A stretch of 64,000 nt of DNA from Rufibacter tibetensis (GCF_001310085.1 NZ_CP012643.1:1395001-1459000); one strand, 5' to 3'. Counted from the first letter of the stretch, positions 16,646 to 24,803 are shown. The notes: generated by a model not told the origin, from the sequence alone. Numbers and translations are program-made.

Positions 16646-18265
16646 TTAAGGAGCTTTCTTTTCTACCTGTGGGTACTGGATGCCCAGTTGCTCCAGGTAG
16701 GTCTTGTATTTCTTGGGGTTGTAGTAATACTTCTTTAGCTGGGGTCTGAATTCGTCCTGAATTTTCTTGTTGAGATGGGTGGCCGGAGGAGTGGAAGCCT
16801 CTACAAAGGACGTATACTTTACGTCCTTTGTCTGCACATTGCGGTGGTAATCCCAGGCATCAGAGATGATTTTGGGGTTGGTGAGCATGTCCAGTAGGGT
16901 GGCGGCGACCACTTTGCTGCCGGCTACTACGCCTTTGTGCGCAATGGGGGTGGCCATGGCAATGGCATCAGCCCAGTTGTGCCCCGGCGTACCCGGAATG
17001 TTAGAGGCATACCGGAACACCACTGTAGGCACGTTCCAGGCAATATCTGCGATGTCATCACTGCCCCCTCCCCAGGAGAACTGGGCTGGTCCGTTCAAGG
17101 TGTCTATCTTGGTAGCCAGTCCGTCAATGGGTTTGCCTTGCTGGGTGGTCTTGGGGGCATTCACCAGTTTCTGGACGGCTCTGGCTAACTGCTGATCGGC
17201 GGCATCCCAGGTAGGTAGCCCCACGGTTTTGATGTTCTCATACACGGCCTCGGCAACAGGTTTGTTGAAATGCCCCGGCCAGGCCGTTCCCAGCAACTGA
17301 TGCGTCACCTTGGTGCCCGTCATGGCAGCCACGGAGTTGGCGTAGAGGATTGCATCGTCATACATGCCCTTTATGTCTTCATAGGTTCTTTCACGGAGGT
17401 AATACCAGACACTGGCTTTGGAGGGCACCACGTTGGGTTGGTCACCCCCGTCGGTGATCACGTAGTGGGAGCGTTGAGTAGGCTTCAGGTGTTCCCGTTT
17501 AAAGTTCCAGGCAATGTCCATCAACTCCACGGCATCCAAGGCACTCTTGCCCCGCCACGGTGCTCCGGCGGCATGCGCAGAACTTCCCTCAAAGGTAAAC
17601 TCCACTGACACCAAACCGTTGTTTCCAGCATCACCCCAAGACACGCCCATGTTGCTGCCCACGTGGGTAAAAATGCAGGCATCTACGTTCTTGAAATACC
17701 CGTCGCGGATGTACCACGCTTTGGAGCCGACCAGTTCCTCGGCCACGCCCGGCCAGATGACCAGGGTACCCGCCATCTTTTCCCGCTCCATGATTTTCTT
17801 GACCTCTATAGCCGACAGGATCACCAAAGGCAACCCCGAGTTATGTCCTTCGCCGTGCCCCGGAGCACCTTCCACAATGGGTTCTTTGTAGGCCACGCCC
17901 GGTTTCTGAGATGCTTTGGGGATGCCGTCAATGTCACTGCCCAGGGCAATCACGGGTTTGCCGTTGCCCCAGCGCGCCATCCAGGCAGTGGGGATTCCCC
18001 CTATCCCGGTTTCAATGGTGAACCCATTTTTCTTCAAGATGCCCGTGAGGTAAGCGGCGGTCTCCGTTTCCTGAAAACCCAGTTCAGAGAAACTGAAGAC
18101 CATGTCTACCATTTCCTGGGCGTTTTTGGATTTCCCATCTAAAGACTTCATCACTTCCTTTTTCAGGTTTTCTACTTCTGCTGAGGAAGCCGTCTTTTGC
18201 TGCGCCTGTGCGAACGGCACCACACAGAACAGGAGCAAGAGCAAGGATACTTTCAAATACGTCAT
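16646..18265 (-). CDS. Secreted M20-family amidohydrolase (AbgB-like)
   Basis: The 539-residue protein has a signal peptide (about 1-21, ending FAQAQ) and the M20/AbgB layout. The first metal region is GSDIDGIPKAS, the second GHGEGHNSGLPL, followed by the acidic catalytic pair in VAEELVGSK. A dimerisation insert (about 245-370, with the GSSAHAAGAPWRGKSALDA segment) comes next, and then a C-terminal metal site in the region of TPGHNWADAIAM. AbgB subunits cleave p-aminobenzoyl-glutamate, and related enzymes cleave N-acyl amino acids. The signal peptide places this one outside the cytoplasm, so the substrate is probably an N-acylated or dipeptide nutrient; this is inference. Confidence 0.87.
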   Translation of the reverse strand: MTYLKVSLLLLLFCVVPFAQAQQKTASSAEVENLKKEVMKSLDGKSKNAQEMVDMVFSFSELGFQETETAAYLTGILKKNGFTIETGIGGIPTAWMARWGNGKPVIALGSDIDGIPKASQKPGVAYKEPIVEGAPGHGEGHNSGLPLVILSAIEVKKIMEREKMAGTLVIWPGVAEELVGSKAWYIRDGYFKNVDACIFTHVGSNMGVSWGDAGNNGLVSVEFTFEGSSAHAAGAPWRGKSALDAVELMDIAWNFKREHLKPTQRSHYVITDGGDQPNVVPSKASVWYYLRERTYEDIKGMYDDAILYANSVAAMTGTKVTHQLLGTAWPGHFNKPVAEAVYENIKTVGLPTWDAADQQLARAVQKLVNAPKTTQQGKPIDGLATKIDTLNGPAQFSWGGGSDDIADIAWNVPTVVFRYASNIPGTPGHNWADAIAMATPIAHKGVVAGSKVVAATLLDMLTNPKIISDAWDYHRNVQTKDVKYTSFVEASTPPATHLNKKIQDEFRPQLKKYYYNPKKYKTYLEQLGIQYPQVEKKAP

Positions 18266-18320
18266 ATGCAGAATGGTTAGCTGGTTCTAAAGGACATGCC
18301 CTCAGGAAATGGGTAGTCGT

Positions 18321-18680
18321 TTAGGAAAGATAGTAACCGTCCTTTTTCTTTCTGCTTTTTTTGGCGTCTTTATTGAAATCTAAAGCCAAATCAATCCAGT
18401 ACTTCAATTCAGACTCATAACGTAACGCCTCCTGATCATCCAGCACCCATCCCTTCATGGTGCGGCCATTTGAATCCAAGGGTCGGCAGCCATTTTGTTC
18501 CAGCGCGCCCTCGTATAGGTTTGGGTTTATTCTGCAGAGCAGGGCATCCTTCATGACCCCTACACACATTTTCTCATGGTACAGGAAGGTAATTCCTCCC
18601 ATCATTTCCTTCTCATCAATAGTAGGGAGATCTACCAATTGCTCCCAGATTCTATGGGCTAATTTTTCATTGTACGGCAT
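18321..18680 (-). CDS. TfoX/Sxy N-terminal domain protein
   Basis: The 119-residue protein matches the small stand-alone TfoX N-terminal domain: MPYNEKLAHRIWEQL at the start, then EKEMMGGITFLYHEKMCVGVM, a two-strand segment LLCRINP, and a C-terminal helix with a basic tail (KKSRKKKDGYYLS). In gamma-proteobacteria TfoX/Sxy activates competence genes. Short single-domain versions are widespread in Bacteroidota and their role is not established, so the competence link should not be assumed. Confidence 0.85.
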   Translation of the reverse strand: MPYNEKLAHRIWEQLVDLPTIDEKEMMGGITFLYHEKMCVGVMKDALLCRINPNLYEGALEQNGCRPLDSNGRTMKGWVLDDQEALRYESELKYWIDLALDFNKDAKKSRKKKDGYYLS

Positions 18681-18813
18681 ACAGATGTTGCATCAGGTTC
18701 CTGGAAAACAGATCAAAACGGAAGGACTATCCTCGCCGCAGCCCGCTAAATGCAGCAGAATGTGTCTTCTCTGGGTCGGGCGTTAATTGCGTTTGATGTT
18801 CTGGATTGAAGCA

Positions 18814-19872
18814 TCACTTTCTTCCTTCTTCGCGCTTCACCACCTCTATCTCAAACACCAGCACGCTGTTGGGCGGGATTTTGGGCGAACGCGTGCGGAT
18901 GGAATACGCCAGGCCGGAGGGAATGACCAGCGTGATCTTTCCTCCTTCATTCAAAAGCGGAAGCCCCACTTGCCAGCCCCGGATGAGGCGGGACAAAGGA
19001 AACCGGGCTGGCTTGCCCACAGTGGTCTGGTCAAAGACGGTGCTGTCGCTCAGGAGATAGCCTTTGTAGTACACCGTGAGCGTATCGGTGACTTGCACCG
19101 GCGCTCCTGTTCCTTTTTCCTTGATGGCATAATAAATTCCATTGGTATACTGCAGGGGAAGGGTGCGCTTCTCTTGAATCGCTTTTTCAATGATGCTTTT
19201 CTCTGCTACAGCACGGCCGCTGCTATCTGCCTCTCCGAACCAATTGATAGCAGGAATAGTTACGGGAGCGCCTTCGGTACTGCGCCAGGTGCCGTTGCTG
19301 CGCTGAAAAGCCGTGCGGGAAAAAGAATCTAAGATGCGGTTCTTTTCTTTTGAGGAATGGAAACGACTCATGCTGTTGATGTAACCGGCACCGGGAACAC
19401 GAACGGTCCCCATCAGCTTCCATTTCTGCAGACCGGGAAGGAACACATAGCCAGACCAAAGCGAGGCTTTACTGGCCGTATCAGGGGCTTTTACCAAGAG
19501 CAGTTTGTACAGGCCCTCTTCCAATCCAATGCCTCCCAGGGTAACTTCTTTACGGGTACGTACCGTCTGTAGTCCATTGGCCAGCAGCGGTGCCCCTGCC
19601 GGAACAGTCATCACCACCGCTAGCCCATTCTTCTTTTGCCTCTCCAGGCGCAACGTCACGGTTTCATTGCCAATGCCAACAGTGCCATTTTTAGAAGAGT
19701 TGGTGTTCTGGCGTAAGGTGACCTCTGTATAGAAGCCCGTAGCTTTTACCGAATCAGGAACGCTGTACAGGTTCCGGGTTTCTTTGCTTTGGCCCTGCGC
19801 GAATGAAACGGACAGAACGAAAAGAACAAGCAGCAAGATTGGCTTCGGGCAGGAAAGATGTTGAAGGGTCAT
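18814..19872 (-). CDS. FKBP-type peptidyl-prolyl isomerase with N-terminal extension
   Basis: The 352-residue protein starts with a signal peptide (about 10-27, LLVLFVLSVSFAQG). Residues 30-225 form a beta-rich region without a recognisable domain. Residues 240-350 form an FKBP isomerase domain (VTVYYKGYLL-like strand, FDQTTVGKPARFPLSRLIRGWQVGLPLLNEGGK, then VIPSGLAYS and VLVFEIEVV). This type acts as a periplasmic folding catalyst in Bacteroidota. It follows the methionine aminopeptidase gene with a 16-base gap, suggesting co-transcription. Confidence 0.87.
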   Translation of the reverse strand: MTLQHLSCPKPILLLVLFVLSVSFAQGQSKETRNLYSVPDSVKATGFYTEVTLRQNTNSSKNGTVGIGNETVTLRLERQKKNGLAVVMTVPAGAPLLANGLQTVRTRKEVTLGGIGLEEGLYKLLLVKAPDTASKASLWSGYVFLPGLQKWKLMGTVRVPGAGYINSMSRFHSSKEKNRILDSFSRTAFQRSNGTWRSTEGAPVTIPAINWFGEADSSGRAVAEKSIIEKAIQEKRTLPLQYTNGIYYAIKEKGTGAPVQVTDTLTVYYKGYLLSDSTVFDQTTVGKPARFPLSRLIRGWQVGLPLLNEGGKITLVIPSGLAYSIRTRSPKIPPNSVLVFEIEVVKREEGRK

Positions 19873-19888
19873 AGAAAATTAGGTGAAC

Positions 19889-20653
19889 TCAGTTCAATAT
19901 TTCATTCATTTCGGTCAACACCACGGGCTGGCCGTCTGTGATGACCAACGTATGTTCGTGTTGTGCCACAAACCCTCCTTTGTTCCCCACCAGCGTCCAG
20001 CCATCTTTTAAGGTGTTGGCAATGGTAGAATTGGTGGAGATGAACGTTTCAATGGCAACTACCGAGTTCTTCCGAAATCTTTTGGAATTATAAGGGTCAT
20101 AGTAGTTCGCAATTTCACCTGGCTCTTCGTGCAGCTGCCTCCCAATGCCGTGCCCGGTTAGGTTTTTGATCACTTTATAACCAGACTTTTTAGCTTCCGT
20201 TTCAATGAGCCGTCCTAGTTCAGCTATGCGCATCCCTCCCCTGATCTGGCTGATGGCTTTTGCCAATATCATTTTGGACGTGTCTACCAGTTGCTGATGC
20301 TGATGGATGTCTTCTCCCAGCACAAAAGAACCACCATTATCAGACCAAAACCCATCTAACTCGGCAGAGACATCTATATTAATGAGGTCGCCTTCTTTTA
20401 GAATTTTTGTGTCTGAAGGAATGCCATGGGCTATTTCATTATTCACACTGATGCACGTCCAACCCGGAAAGCCATACGTCAGCGCCGGAGCCGATTTTGC
20501 TCCGAACTCCTTTAGCAATTGCCCGCCGAACTCATCTACCTGTTTGGTAGACATGCCGGGCTTGGCGAACTGCCTCATTTCTTTCAAAGTCGTGGCTACG
20601 GCCTCGCTTATCTTTTCCATCCCGGCAAGTTCGCTTTCTGTTGATATAGACAT
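19889..20653 (-). CDS. map: Type I methionine aminopeptidase
   Basis: The 254-residue enzyme removes the initiator methionine from new proteins. All five dinuclear metal ligands appear to be present: two Asp in NIDVSAELDGFWSDNGG, His in TGHGIGRQLHEEP, Glu in VVAIETFIS and Glu in QHEHTLVIT. The substrate His in NNEIAHGIPSD is also there. The length is that of a bare type I enzyme with no zinc-finger extension. The promoter-proximal side abuts an attC-like hairpin (20697-20750), so this gene sits at the edge of the cassette-like cluster. Many Bacteroidota carry a second housekeeping map near ribosomal genes, so this may be an extra copy, which I cannot verify here. Confidence 0.92.
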   Translation of the reverse strand: MSISTESELAGMEKISEAVATTLKEMRQFAKPGMSTKQVDEFGGQLLKEFGAKSAPALTYGFPGWTCISVNNEIAHGIPSDTKILKEGDLINIDVSAELDGFWSDNGGSFVLGEDIHQHQQLVDTSKMILAKAISQIRGGMRIAELGRLIETEAKKSGYKVIKNLTGHGIGRQLHEEPGEIANYYDPYNSKRFRKNSVVAIETFISTNSTIANTLKDGWTLVGNKGGFVAQHEHTLVITDGQPVVLTEMNEILN

Positions 20654-20696
20654 GATGGTATCGAGTTAAAATGTTTGAGGATTGTGCCGCCGCTCT

Positions 20697-20750
20697 GGTA
20701 TAACGTGTTGGGCTATGCGGTGGCGCAGCTGCCGTATAGGTATGGTTACC
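20697..20750 (-). repeat. attC-like imperfect hairpin 1
   Basis: On the minus strand the segment begins GGTAACCATACCTATACGG and ends CCCAACACGTTATACC. The outer arms (GGTAACC/GTTATACC with a bulge) and the inner arms (CTATACGG/CCGCATAG) pair around GCAGCTGCGCC. It lies between the end of the hydrolase gene and the start of map, just as an attC site would separate two cassettes. It matches the GTTRRRY core only loosely. Confidence 0.35.
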
Positions 20751-20760
20751 TTTTAGTGCT

Positions 20761-21567
20761 TTACTTTTGTGTGAACCTTAGTAGCTCTTTCATATACAGG
20801 TCCCCGAAGCTGGCTTTAGTCATTGCAATGAAGCCCTCTGTATGGTTACCACTGTGCTTCAACAATTCCCTGTTCCTTCTTAATTGAACAATCTTTTCGC
20901 TGTCCTCTACCGTGGTGAACTCGTCTTTCTCACCTGCCACAAGGAGCATGTCGCACTTTATTCCCTTTAGCTTCGCGGTGTAATTTTCGGCGCCCTTTGG
21001 CAGTACGATGTCTCTTCCTCTCGATGCCTTTACCTTAGCCACGTAAGCCTGAGGGTCATAGACATATCCTTCTGCAATCAGGAAATCAACCTTTTCTTGT
21101 TGCAGGGCAAGTGAGGCGACGATGGTTCCCATGGAGAAAGCCAGACCCCCTGTTTTATGTCCTTTTATATTGTCTTTCGTCCACCTCAGCACGGTTTGAA
21201 GGTCGGTGGCAAACTCGTTGTAGTAAAGGTTTAGCTGGTTAATCCCAAAGTCAGAGCTTTTCCCGAAACCCCTGTAGTCGAAGGCTACCACAGTGTATCC
21301 GCTTTCTGTCAGCGCCTTTATGTGGTGGAGCCAGTATGACATGTTGCCCCCGTCAGCATAGGATAGCACCAATGTGGTCTTGTTGTCTTTGGACGTTGGT
21401 GGCTTTATAAGCCACGTGTTTATGTCATAGCCGTCTGGAGTCCTTACCACCTGCTGATTATAGTTCATCCCCAGGCTATCTGGCGTGGCTACATATTCCC
21501 TGACAGGCTTTATAGCGTAGCAGTTGAAGGAAAGGAACAGGGCTAAAGCTAAAAGTATGCTTTTCAT
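20761..21567 (-). CDS. Secreted alpha/beta hydrolase
   Basis: From the ATG at 21567 the product has 268 residues with a signal peptide (MKSILLALALFLSFNCYA). Alpha/beta hydrolase features are FDYRGFGKSS, the nucleophile elbow AFSMG (Ser145, first glycine replaced by alanine), an acidic residue in GEKDEF (about 215) and His in GNHTEG (about 242). It likely hydrolyses an ester or peptide bond; the substrate is unknown. The frame is open upstream to 21645, but that part runs through the attC-like hairpin and lacks a signal-like sequence. The base composition is lower in GC than the neighbouring core genes. Confidence 0.82.
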   Translation of the reverse strand: MKSILLALALFLSFNCYAIKPVREYVATPDSLGMNYNQQVVRTPDGYDINTWLIKPPTSKDNKTTLVLSYADGGNMSYWLHHIKALTESGYTVVAFDYRGFGKSSDFGINQLNLYYNEFATDLQTVLRWTKDNIKGHKTGGLAFSMGTIVASLALQQEKVDFLIAEGYVYDPQAYVAKVKASRGRDIVLPKGAENYTAKLKGIKCDMLLVAGEKDEFTTVEDSEKIVQLRRNRELLKHSGNHTEGFIAMTKASFGDLYMKELLRFTQK

Positions 21568-21590
21568 TCTTAAGTAGGCATTAAAGGTAA

Positions 21591-21652
21591 CGGTCTCGTG
21601 TAAACAGCGTGAAAGGCCGTCGACCGAAGCATGTTTTTTACACAATGTCAGG
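21591..21652 (-). repeat. attC-like imperfect hairpin 2
   Basis: Arms TGTAAAC and TTTTACACA enclose a core GGCCGTCGACCGAAGC (21614-21629), which is nearly repeated in hairpin 3. On the minus strand it begins GCACCTGACA right after the upstream lipoprotein stop and ends CGTTACCT about 25 bases before the hydrolase ATG. Confidence 0.42.
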
Positions 21653-21656
21653 TGCT

Positions 21657-22319
21657 TTATTTTTTATTTGCCCTCCAAATTGTATCTGTTCTTCTTATAG
21701 AGTCCAGTACAACATGGAAAGCTTTGCCTTTATTAAATACCGTTCTAGTTACAATAGAATCGTATTCTCTGGTAAAGCCTTTATTTGAAAAATCTCTGTC
21801 ATAGGTAGAAATACTTGTAAGCAAAAGGCTGTCCCCTTGAATATTATACCTGAGCCTGTCTGTAATTCCATGTCCACCGTCCCCACCAGTAGCTCCTATA
21901 TAATCAACGGAAGAAATTCTTTTTACAGCCTTATCGTAAGTAAAATGATAGAGGATTGAATATCCAACCTCATCATCATGTATGATAGAGAAAAGAAAAA
22001 AGTTGTCTAGTTCTTTGTAGTCGAAAAAGTAATATCTGGAGAATCTGTCGAACTCTACTTTAGCATCAGTGTCGTTGTTGAACTCTAGCCCAGCTAAATA
22101 GCTTTTGAAAAAGGTTGAGTCAACTGCCTTCAATTTCTCCAACTCAATTGAATCCATATTGAAATGTGTTGGCCGCTCAATTGAGTTTTTCTTGATTACT
22201 CTTAGAGGCAGAATCGCTTCGGCTTTTTCAACTGTTTCTACATTTTCAATCACAGTTTCTTGTTGTCTAGCACATGAGGCAATGATTACAACTAGAAAAA
22301 TTGTCAGAGTTCTTTTCAT
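21657..22319 (-). CDS. Hypothetical lipoprotein (AT-rich cassette-like gene)
   Basis: The 220-residue protein starts MKRTLTIFLVVIIASC with a lipobox ending at Cys16, so it is predicted to be a lipoprotein. The rest is a mixed alpha/beta sequence with many aromatic residues (FSRYYFFDYKEL) and no domain I recognise. The gene is clearly more AT-rich than the core genes on either side. Its ATG lies 11 bases after a GTTAGGTGC motif, and its stop is followed within a few bases by hairpin 2. This compact layout is like a one-gene integron cassette. Function unknown. Confidence 0.8.
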   Translation of the reverse strand: MKRTLTIFLVVIIASCARQQETVIENVETVEKAEAILPLRVIKKNSIERPTHFNMDSIELEKLKAVDSTFFKSYLAGLEFNNDTDAKVEFDRFSRYYFFDYKELDNFFLFSIIHDDEVGYSILYHFTYDKAVKRISSVDYIGATGGDGGHGITDRLRYNIQGDSLLLTSISTYDRDFSNKGFTREYDSIVTRTVFNKGKAFHVVLDSIRRTDTIWRANKK

Positions 22320-22330
22320 TATTCAATATT

Positions 22331-22350
22331 GCACCTAACTACAGTTTATA
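22331..22350 (-). repeat. Start-proximal motif shared by two cassette-like genes, copy 1
   Basis: The minus strand reads TATAAACTGTAGTTAGGTGC just before the lipoprotein ATG. A close copy at 22937-22957 sits just before the next gene. Confidence 0.55.
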
Positions 22351-22352
22351 AT

Positions 22353-22413
22353 GCACCTAACGGTTAGGCTAAACGGCGGCTAAGGCCGTCGGCCGAAGGC
22401 TGACGTTTAGGTG
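22353..22413 (-). repeat. attC-like imperfect hairpin 3
   Basis: On the minus strand: CACCTAAACG, then a core with GCCTTCGGCCGACGGCC, then GCCTAACCGTTAGGTGC. The end GTTAGGT is an exact match to the attC core GTTRRRY and the opposite end ACCTAAA matches RYYYAAC at six of seven positions. The arms fold into a hairpin with unpaired bases, as attC sites do. It separates two same-strand genes. Confidence 0.5.
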
Positions 22414-22447
22414 TTGCTGTGGTGCGTAATTTTTTATTTCTTAAATT

Positions 22448-22921
22448 TTAATTAGGCTTAAAAATAACGAGATTCCCATTAACCTTGAACCCATCTTTGA
22501 AACTGTGCTCAATACCTCTCCTAAATGAGTCAAGCAAATAATCATTGATATTTGAGAATGAATTATAGTCTACTGGGAGTACATCAAAGTACCTTTCTGA
22601 ATTCTTCGGTATGGTTAAGTCAACCTGCTGACTTTCCTCAACTCCCCAAGGAACTATGGTATTTATTGGTATGGGGATATGAATTACAATTAACTTAATC
22701 TTATCTGTCGTGTATGAACGTGTTTTCTTATAGACCCTAATTTTCTCCCCCTTTCCATAGGCACCACGGAACTCAATCTCCCAATCTTGTAGATTTTCAA
22801 AGGTTATTTGTCTCAGAATTCTATCCGCTTCTAATTTCAAAGTTTTGGACAGCTTTTTAGAATCAAAATTGACATCTAAGAAATTTATTACATAAGAAGA
22901 GTGGGTGATTCGGGTATCCAT
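22448..22921 (-). CDS. Hypothetical cytosolic protein (possible immunity-type protein)
   Basis: The 157-residue protein (MDTRITHSSYVINFLDVN...) has no signal peptide or membrane segment. It is alpha/beta with a notable IHIPIPINTIVPWGVEES block. The short size, AT-rich composition and IPIP/WGV pattern recall small immunity proteins of polymorphic toxin systems (Imm9-like), but this is a weak resemblance from memory. No toxin gene is adjacent, so if it is an immunity protein it is an orphan. It is flanked by attC-like hairpins 3 and 4. Confidence 0.72.
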   Translation of the reverse strand: MDTRITHSSYVINFLDVNFDSKKLSKTLKLEADRILRQITFENLQDWEIEFRGAYGKGEKIRVYKKTRSYTTDKIKLIVIHIPIPINTIVPWGVEESQQVDLTIPKNSERYFDVLPVDYNSFSNINDYLLDSFRRGIEHSFKDGFKVNGNLVIFKPN

Positions 22922-22936
22922 TCAAATATTTTTTAT

Positions 22937-22957
22937 GCACCACAACTACAGTATATA
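22937..22957 (-). repeat. Start-proximal motif shared by two cassette-like genes, copy 2
   Basis: The minus strand reads TATATACTGTAGTTGTGGTG and continues GC, ending 15 bases before the ATG at 22921. It matches copy 1 at 22331-22350 over TATAnACTGTAGTT and then GGTGC with one extra base. Confidence 0.55.
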
Positions 22958-22966
22958 AGGAGTAAC

Positions 22967-23032
22967 TCCGGTTATTGGCGCTTTGGCTAGACAAAACATC
23001 CTGTTTACAGCCACTTTTAACCAATAACCGGA
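22967..23032 (-). repeat. attC-like hairpin 4
   Basis: Perfect 12-base outer arms (TCCGGTTATTGG and CCAATAACCGGA) with a second inner stem (TGGCT/AGCCA) and a loop of about 20 bases. It lies between mutM and the first cassette-like gene and marks the outer border of the cluster. Confidence 0.45.
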
Positions 23033-23135
23033 ACTGCTCTACCGAATATACTATATTTACAAAGGAGGTATCTAAAAGAGGTAGATCTTTCTCTGATTTT
23101 ACGCTTTAATCAGCAAAACACCCCCCTACCTCCTG

Positions 23136-23945
23136 TCACATTTGGCAGTTCGGGCAGAAATAGGTAGCGCGGCCACCCACGTATTTCTTCTGGATGAGCA
23201 TCTGGCAGCGGGGGCAATTCAAATGGGCATTGGTGATGGTTGACGAGGGAGCCTCATCCCATTCGCGGGCGTGGATGAGGTAATGCGAGGGGAAGTCACG
23301 GTAGATGGCCTCGGCAGCGATTTCCAGTACCTCTCTGATGGAGGTGGCCAGCCGGTCAATCTCAGTAGGCTGCAAAGTATGGGCGGGCCGCTCAGGCTCC
23401 AGTTGAGCCTGGAACAACACTTCATCAGCAATCCAGTTGCCTACGCCGGGTGCAATGCGCTGGTCCAGCAACAGGGGCTTGATGGCAGATTTCTTTCTGG
23501 CGAGACCCTGGGTAAGTTCCTCGGTAGAGAGGGTGAGCGCGTCAGGACCCAGCTTCTTTTGCTGCCGGAAAGTGTCTACGCTTTGGGTGAGCCCCAGTCT
23601 GCCAAACTTACGTGAATCAATAAAGGCAAACTTGAAGCCTGTCTCAAAATGGAAGATTGCCCGGGCAAAACGTGGGGTATCGGCGGCATCACGGTAATAG
23701 CCTACGTCCCCCGTCATCCCGAAGTGCATAGTCACAATAGGGCCTTGAGCGGTTAACAGGAACAGCTGCTTGCCTATGCGTTGGGTACCAGTGAATTGAT
23801 TTCCCCGTAAAACCTTCCTGAAATCATCCAGGTCTACCTGCAACTGCCGCTTAGGGTCCTGCACCTCCACCTCAGTAATGGTTTGGTACAAGCTGGTTTC
23901 GTCTATGAAGCGGCGGTAGGTTTCTACCTCGGGTAATTCAGGCAT
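23136..23945 (-). CDS. mutM: Formamidopyrimidine-DNA glycosylase (Fpg/MutM)
   Basis: The 269-residue enzyme removes oxidised purines such as 8-oxoguanine and cuts the DNA backbone. The catalytic N terminus is intact (MPELPEVETYRR, with Pro2, Glu3 and Glu6), as is Lys59 in the TQRIGKQLF turn. The helix-two-turn-helix segment is represented by GVGNWIADEVLFQA. The C-terminal zinc finger has Cys244, Cys247, Cys264 and Cys267. Everything needed for activity is visible. It stands alone next to the cassette-like cluster. Confidence 0.95.
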   Translation of the reverse strand: MPELPEVETYRRFIDETSLYQTITEVEVQDPKRQLQVDLDDFRKVLRGNQFTGTQRIGKQLFLLTAQGPIVTMHFGMTGDVGYYRDAADTPRFARAIFHFETGFKFAFIDSRKFGRLGLTQSVDTFRQQKKLGPDALTLSTEELTQGLARKKSAIKPLLLDQRIAPGVGNWIADEVLFQAQLEPERPAHTLQPTEIDRLATSIREVLEIAAEAIYRDFPSHYLIHAREWDEAPSSTITNAHLNCPRCQMLIQKKYVGGRATYFCPNCQM

Positions 23946-24257
23946 AACAAGAAGAATGCGTTTAAGGGCTGTTTCAAGAAATCAAGTACTTCAACAGCAC
24001 CTCTATTTCAACCACCAGAGGCCCTGGATTGTTACGCAGACTTCTGATAAGTTCTTCTGTTTTTGGCCCGTCTAATGAAGTACACACTCACCAATACTAG
24101 CTTATTACTTTTTGTTTTTGCCAATTCTTCTTACCTACCAGCGCCGGATAAGCAATTCCGGCAAATTAGTTTTAACCTGAATTCAAAAATTCAGACCAAA
24201 AAAGCAGCCAAGAAAAGTGTATTTCGTTAGATTTGTTAAGACTAGTACCTTTTCTGC
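23946..24257. other. 312-base intergenic region between mutM and the YfiT-type gene
   Basis: No gene seen. It contains a half copy of the palindrome family near 23959 (GTTTAAGGGCTGTTTCAAGA) and a small palindrome GAATTcaaaAATTC near 24180. Because the flanking genes diverge, promoters for both must lie here. Confidence 0.5.
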
Positions 24258-24803
24258 ATGGAAACCTCAACTCTACCTTTAGAAATGTTGCGCTACCCCA
24301 TTGGTAGGTTTACTGCTCCGCCTTTGTATAGATCTGCTTTTGTGAAACAGTCACTAGTGGCGTTAGAGGCACTCCCGGGCCAATTGAGGGCGGCAGTAAG
24401 TTCTCTTTCTGATGAACAGCTGGACACCCCCTACCGTCCCGGTGGCTGGACGTTGCGCCAGGTAGTGCACCACATAGCCGACAGCCACATTAACAGCTAT
24501 ACTCGTTTCAGACTGGCTTTGACAGAGGCGCATCCGGTTATAAAACCGTATGAAGAGTCTTCGTGGGCATACCTGCATGACGCCCGGTGGGCAGACCCGG
24601 CCCTTTCTTTGCAGTTGCTGGAAACGCTGCACCAGCGCTTGGTGATTCTGCTTCGCTCTCTTTGCATGGAAGAATGGCACCGGTCTTTCTTTCATCCGCA
24701 GAACGGAGAGATCTACCTTTTCCAGGCGGCGGGCATGTACGCCTGGCACGGGGCGCACCATATTGGGCATATTACCTCCCTCAAAGATAGAATGGGCTGG
24801 TAA
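24258..24803 (+). CDS. YfiT/DinB-family putative metal-dependent hydrolase or bacillithiol S-transferase
   Basis: The 181-residue protein has the DinB/YfiT four-helix plan. The metal-binding histidines appear in RQVVHHIADSH (about 71-77) and WHGAHHIGHI (164-171). The opening LRYPIGRF matches the YfiT group, whose members act on small thiol adducts in bacteria that make bacillithiol, as many Bacteroidota do. A detoxification role is inferred from the family. It has no clear operon partner. Confidence 0.88.
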   Translation: METSTLPLEMLRYPIGRFTAPPLYRSAFVKQSLVALEALPGQLRAAVSSLSDEQLDTPYRPGGWTLRQVVHHIADSHINSYTRFRLALTEAHPVIKPYEESSWAYLHDARWADPALSLQLLETLHQRLVILLRSLCMEEWHRSFFHPQNGEIYLFQAAGMYAWHGAHHIGHITSLKDRMGW

